Source: Mycobacterium sp. 1274756.6 (GTDB lineage: Bacteria; Actinomycetota; Actinomycetes; Mycobacteriales; Mycobacteriaceae). Taken from it: a stretch of DNA of 49,775 nt. Under the pieces are notes generated by a model. The model worked only from the letters and a program-made list of their open reading frames with translations, did not search any database and was not told the DNA's origin. Positions 46,211 through 49,775 of this stretch are shown here, piece by piece; positions within the stretch are counted from its first letter, which is position 1, and each line of letters opens with the position of its first letter. The DNA is taken from the NCBI RefSeq assembly GCF_001668625.1, contig NZ_LZLJ01000044.1, positions 1 to 49,775 on the forward strand. The letters run 5' to 3'. The position numbers and the translations under genes were made by a program.

Positions 46211-47806
46211 ATGCGTGAAATCGACCGTTCCCCGGCGTTCACCGTCGAGGAACGGGACCGCTACTACGCCAACGGCTGGTGGTCGACGACCACCCTGTCC
46301 GACGCGGTGCGGCGCAACGCCGCCGACACCCCCCAATACCCCGCCTACCTCGACCATGGCGGCGTGCGCCTGACCTGGCGCGAGTTCGATGAAGCCGCCG
46401 ACACCCTCGCCGGACAGCTGGCCGGCGCCGGCGCCGAACCCGGCGTGCGTGTCGCGGTGTGGCACCACGACGGCGTCGCCATGCACGTGCTGCTGGTGGC
46501 GATCGAGCGCTGCGGCGCGGTGGCGGTGGGCATCGGCGCCCGCGTGGGCACCGCGGAGGCCACCGCGATCCTCACCACCGCCGGTCCGCGCCTGGTCGTC
46601 AGCGACCCGGAGCGCGCCCGGGCTGCCGCGCAGGTGGCCGCGGAGGTGAGGGCCGCCGCGCTGGTGCTGCGGAAGCTGAGCGTCGGCACGGCGCGCGCCG
46701 AACCGGGACCCGCGCTCGACGCCGACGACGTCTTCCTGATCAACTCCACCTCCGGGACCACCGGGCTGCCCAAATGTGTGGTGCACACCCAGAACCGGTG
46801 GCACTATTTCCACCGCAAGGCGGTCGCGCACGCGGCGCTGACCGCCACCGACGTGTTCCTACCGGTCATCCCGACACCGTTCGGGTTCGGACTGTGGACC
46901 AGCCACACCACCCCGATCCACTTGGGCGCCACCACCGTTCGGCTACCCCGGTTCACCACGGCGGCGACCTGGGCGGCGATCGCCGCACACCGGGTCAGCG
47001 TGTTGTGCTGCGTCAGCACCCAATTGACGATGCTGATGGCCGATCCTCGCCGCCACCACCACGACCTGAGCTCGCTGCGGGTGGTGTTCACCGGCGGGGA
47101 GGCGCTGCCCTTCCGGCCCGCCGCCGAGTTCGAGGAACTGACCGGTGCGACGATCCTGCAGTTCTACGGATCCAACGAGACCGGACTGCTCAGCGGCACC
47201 ACGCGGGCCGATTCCCGGCAGCGCCGGCTGACCACCGGCGGACGGGTCGTGCCGGAGATGGCGGTGCGGCTGTTCGACGGAGAGCGCGACCTGACCGCGA
47301 CCGGTCACGGCCAGCCGGCGTGCCGCGGCCCGGCCACCAGCCTCGGCTACCTCGACGAGAACGGAAACGACCGACTGTTCACCGCGGACGGCTGGATGCG
47401 GATGGGCGATCTGTGCCGCATCGACGCCGAGGGCTACCTCCGCGTCAGCGGGCGCACCTCCGATTTCATCCTGCGCGGCGGTAAGAACATCAGCGCCGCG
47501 GCGGTGGAGGACGCGGTGAGCAGCCATCCGGCGGTTTCGGTCGCCGCGGCCGTGGCGATGCCCGACGCGGTGTTCGGCGAGAAGGTCTGCGTCTATGTCG
47601 AAACCGTCGAAACCGCTGAACCCGCCGCGCGGAGCGCGCTCGAGTTACCCGAACTCGTCGAGCACCTGCTGGCGTGCGGTGTCTCCAAGGAACTGCTGCC
47701 CGAACGCCTCATCGTCGTCGACGAGTTGCCCCGGTCGTCGGGCGGCAAGATCGCCAAAGGCGTGCTGCGCGACGACGTCCGCGCCCGCGGCGCTACAGCC
47801 GGCTAG
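46211..47806 (+). CDS. AMP-forming acyl/aryl-CoA ligase
   Basis: A 531-residue ANL-superfamily adenylating enzyme. Motif A3 STSGTTGLPK is at 179-188, the A5 region is LQFYGSNETG, A7/A8 are GWMRMGDLCRIDAEGYLRVSGRTSDFILRGGKNIS, and the A10 lysine is Lys513 in PRSSGGKIAK. It activates a carboxylate with ATP and probably transfers it to CoA. Weak similarity in layout to cyclohexanecarboxylate/benzoate-type ligases; the acid is unknown. The 3' end overlaps the convergent cutinase gene by 14 nt. Confidence 0.9.
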   Translation: MREIDRSPAFTVEERDRYYANGWWSTTTLSDAVRRNAADTPQYPAYLDHGGVRLTWREFDEAADTLAGQLAGAGAEPGVRVAVWHHDGVAMHVLLVAIERCGAVAVGIGARVGTAEATAILTTAGPRLVVSDPERARAAAQVAAEVRAAALVLRKLSVGTARAEPGPALDADDVFLINSTSGTTGLPKCVVHTQNRWHYFHRKAVAHAALTATDVFLPVIPTPFGFGLWTSHTTPIHLGATTVRLPRFTTAATWAAIAAHRVSVLCCVSTQLTMLMADPRRHHHDLSSLRVVFTGGEALPFRPAAEFEELTGATILQFYGSNETGLLSGTTRADSRQRRLTTGGRVVPEMAVRLFDGERDLTATGHGQPACRGPATSLGYLDENGNDRLFTADGWMRMGDLCRIDAEGYLRVSGRTSDFILRGGKNISAAAVEDAVSSHPAVSVAAAVAMPDAVFGEKVCVYVETVETAEPAARSALELPELVEHLLACGVSKELLPERLIVVDELPRSSGGKIAKGVLRDDVRARGATAG

Positions 47807-48425
47807 CCGCGAAATCGGCGCCCTGCGCGGGCAGCCCCGAGTCGGCGTAGCCCAGCGCATGGGCCACCATGTTGCCGCCCTCGGTGCAGACGATGTCGTC
47901 GGGCACGCAGTACTCGGCGGTCTTCGGCCGGTAGGACTCGTTGAGTACCGGCGGCGGCCCGCCCCACAGCGACGCGGCGTAGCTGCTCGTCGGCGGCCCG
48001 AACAGGGTGACCGCCGCGATGTGATCGGCGGCCTCGGGCGCCAGCCGATCACTGGTCATCTCCATCACCAGCGCGCCCTGCGAGTAGCCGCCCAGCACGA
48101 TCTTGGTGTCCGGGCAGCTGGCGATCACCGACTGGACGTGAGCCACGGTGTCGTTCACCCCCACCTCGGAGCTGGCGTGGTAGTCATGGGTCGCCGGGTA
48201 GTTCACCGGGTAGTCCGCGATCGACTTGTCGGGCAGCTTCGCGCGCAGCGCGTCGACGAAGGCGTGCCCGACCCCGCCGAGCCCGGCGGGCTCGCCGGAC
48301 CCGCGCCCGAACACCACCTCGGCGTCGGGACAGGGGTCGGCGCTTGCCGACGGAAGTGCCGCCGGTACCAACACAGCTGCCCCGGCCAGCACCGCAGCTC
48401 CGAGAATACGAAGAACTCCGATCAT
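47793..48425 (-). CDS. Cutinase-family secreted hydrolase
   Basis: A 210-residue secreted serine esterase of the mycobacterial Culp type. Signal peptide runs to ASA (residue 29), and the mature protein starts DPCPDAEVVFGRGSGE. Catalytic Ser115 is in GGYSQG, the Asp in CVPDDIVC and the His in HALGYADSG; C32 and C104 plus the later pair are expected disulfides. Such proteins hydrolyse fatty-acid esters or phospholipids outside the cell. The ATG at 48425 is chosen because the longer frame overlaps the ilvX-like gene. Confidence 0.93.
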   Translation of the reverse strand: MIGVLRILGAAVLAGAAVLVPAALPSASADPCPDAEVVFGRGSGEPAGLGGVGHAFVDALRAKLPDKSIADYPVNYPATHDYHASSEVGVNDTVAHVQSVIASCPDTKIVLGGYSQGALVMEMTSDRLAPEAADHIAAVTLFGPPTSSYAASLWGGPPPVLNESYRPKTAEYCVPDDIVCTEGGNMVAHALGYADSGLPAQGADFAASRL

Positions 48426-48502
48426 GGATAAAGGTTCGCACGAGCGGTTCCGGGGGTTGATCCAGGGTCCCGCCACACGGTCGGAGCCGGCCCGCGCGGC
48501 GA

Positions 48503-48508
48503 TATACT
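48503..48508 (+). promoter_or_regulatory. TATACT -10 element of ilvX-like gene
   Basis: A near-consensus -10 (TATACT) 40 nt before the ATG, followed by GGAAAGGA as a ribosome-binding site at 48535-48542. No clear -35. This gene therefore has an ordinary leader. Confidence 0.5.
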
Positions 48509-48548
48509 CGGCCGCGATTTGCTGGTCTGAGACGTCGGAAAGGATTCC

Positions 48549-49775
48549 ATGGCCAACGGCGCGCGGGCGCTCATCACCACGCTGGTCGACTGCGGGGTGC
48601 AGGTGTGCTTTGCCAACCCCGGCACCTCCGAGATGCACTTTGTGGCCGCGCTCGACGAGGTACCCGACATGCGCGGGGTGCTGTGCCTGTTCGAGGGAGT
48701 GGCCACCGGCGCGGCCGACGGGTATGGCCGCATCGCCGGCAAACCGGCCGCCACCCTGCTGCACCTGGGCCCCGGGCTGAGCAACGGGCTGGCGAATCTG
48801 CACAACGCCCGGCGCGCCCACACCCCGGTGGTCAACGTCATCGGCGACCACGCCACCTACCACCAGAAGTACGACGCGCCGCTGGAATCCAATATCGAGC
48901 CGCTCACCGACTGGACACACGGCTGGGTGCGACGCACCGCCGGCAGCGGGGAGGTGGGCCGGGATACCGCCGAGGCGGTCGCGGCCGCCCAGTCCCGTCC
49001 CGGTCGGGTCGCCAACCTCATCCTGCCCGCCGATATCTCCTGGGACGACGGCGCCGAGAGCGCCGCCGCGATCGAGCCGGTGCCGCCCGCCGCCCCGGAT
49101 CCGCAGGTCATCGCCGAGATCGCCGAAGTCCTGCGCAGCGGCGCGCCGGCCGGCCTGCTGCTCGGCGGCCCCGCCACCGATCTGGCCGGGCTGTCGGCCG
49201 CCGACCGGATCGCCGCGGTCACCGGCGCGCGCACGCTGGTCGAGACCTTCCCGGCCCGGCTGACCCGCGGCGCCGGCGTCCCGACGATCGACCGGCTCGG
49301 CTACCTCGCCGAGCAGGCCAGTGCGCAACTGGACGGTGTCGAGCACCTGATCGTGGTGGGCACCCGCGCTCCGGTCACCTTCTTCGCCTACCCCGGCAAA
49401 CCCAGCGACCTGGTCCCCGAGGGCGCCGTCGTGCACACGCTGGCGGGCCTGGAAACCGACGTCGTGGCCGCGCTGGAGCAACTCGCCGAGGTGGTGGCCC
49501 CGGGCATCGCGCCGCGGTTGGCCCCGCCGGCCACCCCCGAGCTGCCGTCGGGGGAGTTGACCGCGCAGAACTGGGCGCAGGTGATCGGGGCCCTGCTGCC
49601 CGAGGACGCGATCGTCTCCGACGAATCCAACACCTCGGGTCTGCTGTTGCCGGCGGCCACCGCCGGGTCCCCCCGGCACGACGTGCTCGCGCTGACCGGC
49701 GGCGCGATCGGGCAGGGTCTGCCGGTCGCGGTGGGCGCGGCGGTCGCGGCGCCCGACCGGCCGGTGATCTGCACT
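48549..49775 (+). CDS. ilvX: IlvX-like thiamine-diphosphate enzyme (acetolactate synthase family), 3' truncated
   Basis: The frame is open to the window end (409 codons visible), so the C-terminus is missing. The N-terminal TPP-binding domain has the start ANGARALITTLVDCGVQVCFANPGTSEM, the proposed catalytic Glu in LFEGVATGAADGYGR, and LHLGPGLSNGLANLHNARRA; the C-terminal domain begins SDESNTSGLLLP with LTGGAIGQGLPVAVGAAVA. It matches my memory of Mtb IlvX (Rv3509c), an acetohydroxyacid-synthase-like protein. The natural reaction is uncertain, because ilvX-type proteins may act outside branched-chain synthesis. Confidence 0.88.
   Translation, partial: MANGARALITTLVDCGVQVCFANPGTSEMHFVAALDEVPDMRGVLCLFEGVATGAADGYGRIAGKPAATLLHLGPGLSNGLANLHNARRAHTPVVNVIGDHATYHQKYDAPLESNIEPLTDWTHGWVRRTAGSGEVGRDTAEAVAAAQSRPGRVANLILPADISWDDGAESAAAIEPVPPAAPDPQVIAEIAEVLRSGAPAGLLLGGPATDLAGLSAADRIAAVTGARTLVETFPARLTRGAGVPTIDRLGYLAEQASAQLDGVEHLIVVGTRAPVTFFAYPGKPSDLVPEGAVVHTLAGLETDVVAALEQLAEVVAPGIAPRLAPPATPELPSGELTAQNWAQVIGALLPEDAIVSDESNTSGLLLPAATAGSPRHDVLALTGGAIGQGLPVAVGAAVAAPDRPVICT

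Overview
The window is high-GC, gene-dense DNA from a mycobacterium (Mycobacterium/Mycolicibacterium sensu lato). The basis is long runs of genes that match the Mycobacterium tuberculosis (Mtb) gene order from memory: mtb12, the Rv2375 homologue, hrcA, dnaJ2, rsmE, phoH, ybeY, a CorC-like gene, the Rv2365c homologue, era, amiA2, recO, uppS, the Rv2360c homologue, zur, smtB, glyS, the Rv2345 homologue, dgt, dnaG, the Rv2342 homologue, tRNA-Asn, then the Rv2326c/Rv2325c ECF transporter, uspCBA, tldD/tldE and htpG. The species cannot be named from this window. PE/PPE, ESX, plc and IS genes that interrupt the same blocks in Mtb are absent.

Layout. 1-8.1 kb: heat-shock repressor and chaperone (hrcA, dnaJ2), then a tightly packed plus-strand RNA/ribosome-maturation operon (rsmE, phoH, ybeY, CorC-like, CDA-like, era), many joined by 4-nt stop/start overlaps. 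8.1-12.5 kb: amidase AmiA2 divergent from recO, polyprenyl synthase and a small conserved protein, then the zinc-sensor pair smtB-zur on the minus strand. 12.7-19.9 kb: glycyl-tRNA synthetase, a secreted TPM-domain protein, dGTPase, primase and tRNA-Asn. 19.9-27 kb: hypothetical protein, acyl-CoA oxidase, a phytase-like lipoprotein, a MarR regulator and a self-contained ECF importer (fused S-A-A' protein plus EcfT). 27.0-28.2 kb: a solitary DUF559 nuclease-fold gene bracketed by two homologous palindromic repeats, followed by 9-bp tandem repeats; this is the most unusual piece of sequence in the window. 28.2-39.4 kb: amino-sugar importer uspABC, tldD/tldE, a MOSC protein, an NDH-2-like oxidoreductase, htpG and an alpha/beta hydrolase.

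39.4-49.8 kb is accessory. A tRNA with CAT anticodon is followed 2.9 kb later by an imperfect 47-bp copy of its own 3' end plus flank. The two copies enclose an epoxide-hydrolase-like gene and an N-acyl-D-amino-acid deacylase-like gene, which looks like an old integrated island without an integrase. Beyond it are a Tat-exported sulfatase, a small Tat-exported protein, a GNAT acetyltransferase, a membrane-anchored unknown, an acyl/aryl-CoA ligase, a cutinase and a truncated ilvX-like TPP enzyme.

A regulatory theme repeats: several genes have a TAnnnT -10 hexamer 6-8 nt before the start codon, the arrangement expected for leaderless mycobacterial transcripts. Two convergent gene pairs end with both stop codons sharing one CTAG. 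No CRISPR array, prophage, transposase or rRNA was seen. Names and functions rest on motifs and remembered homologues, with no database search.
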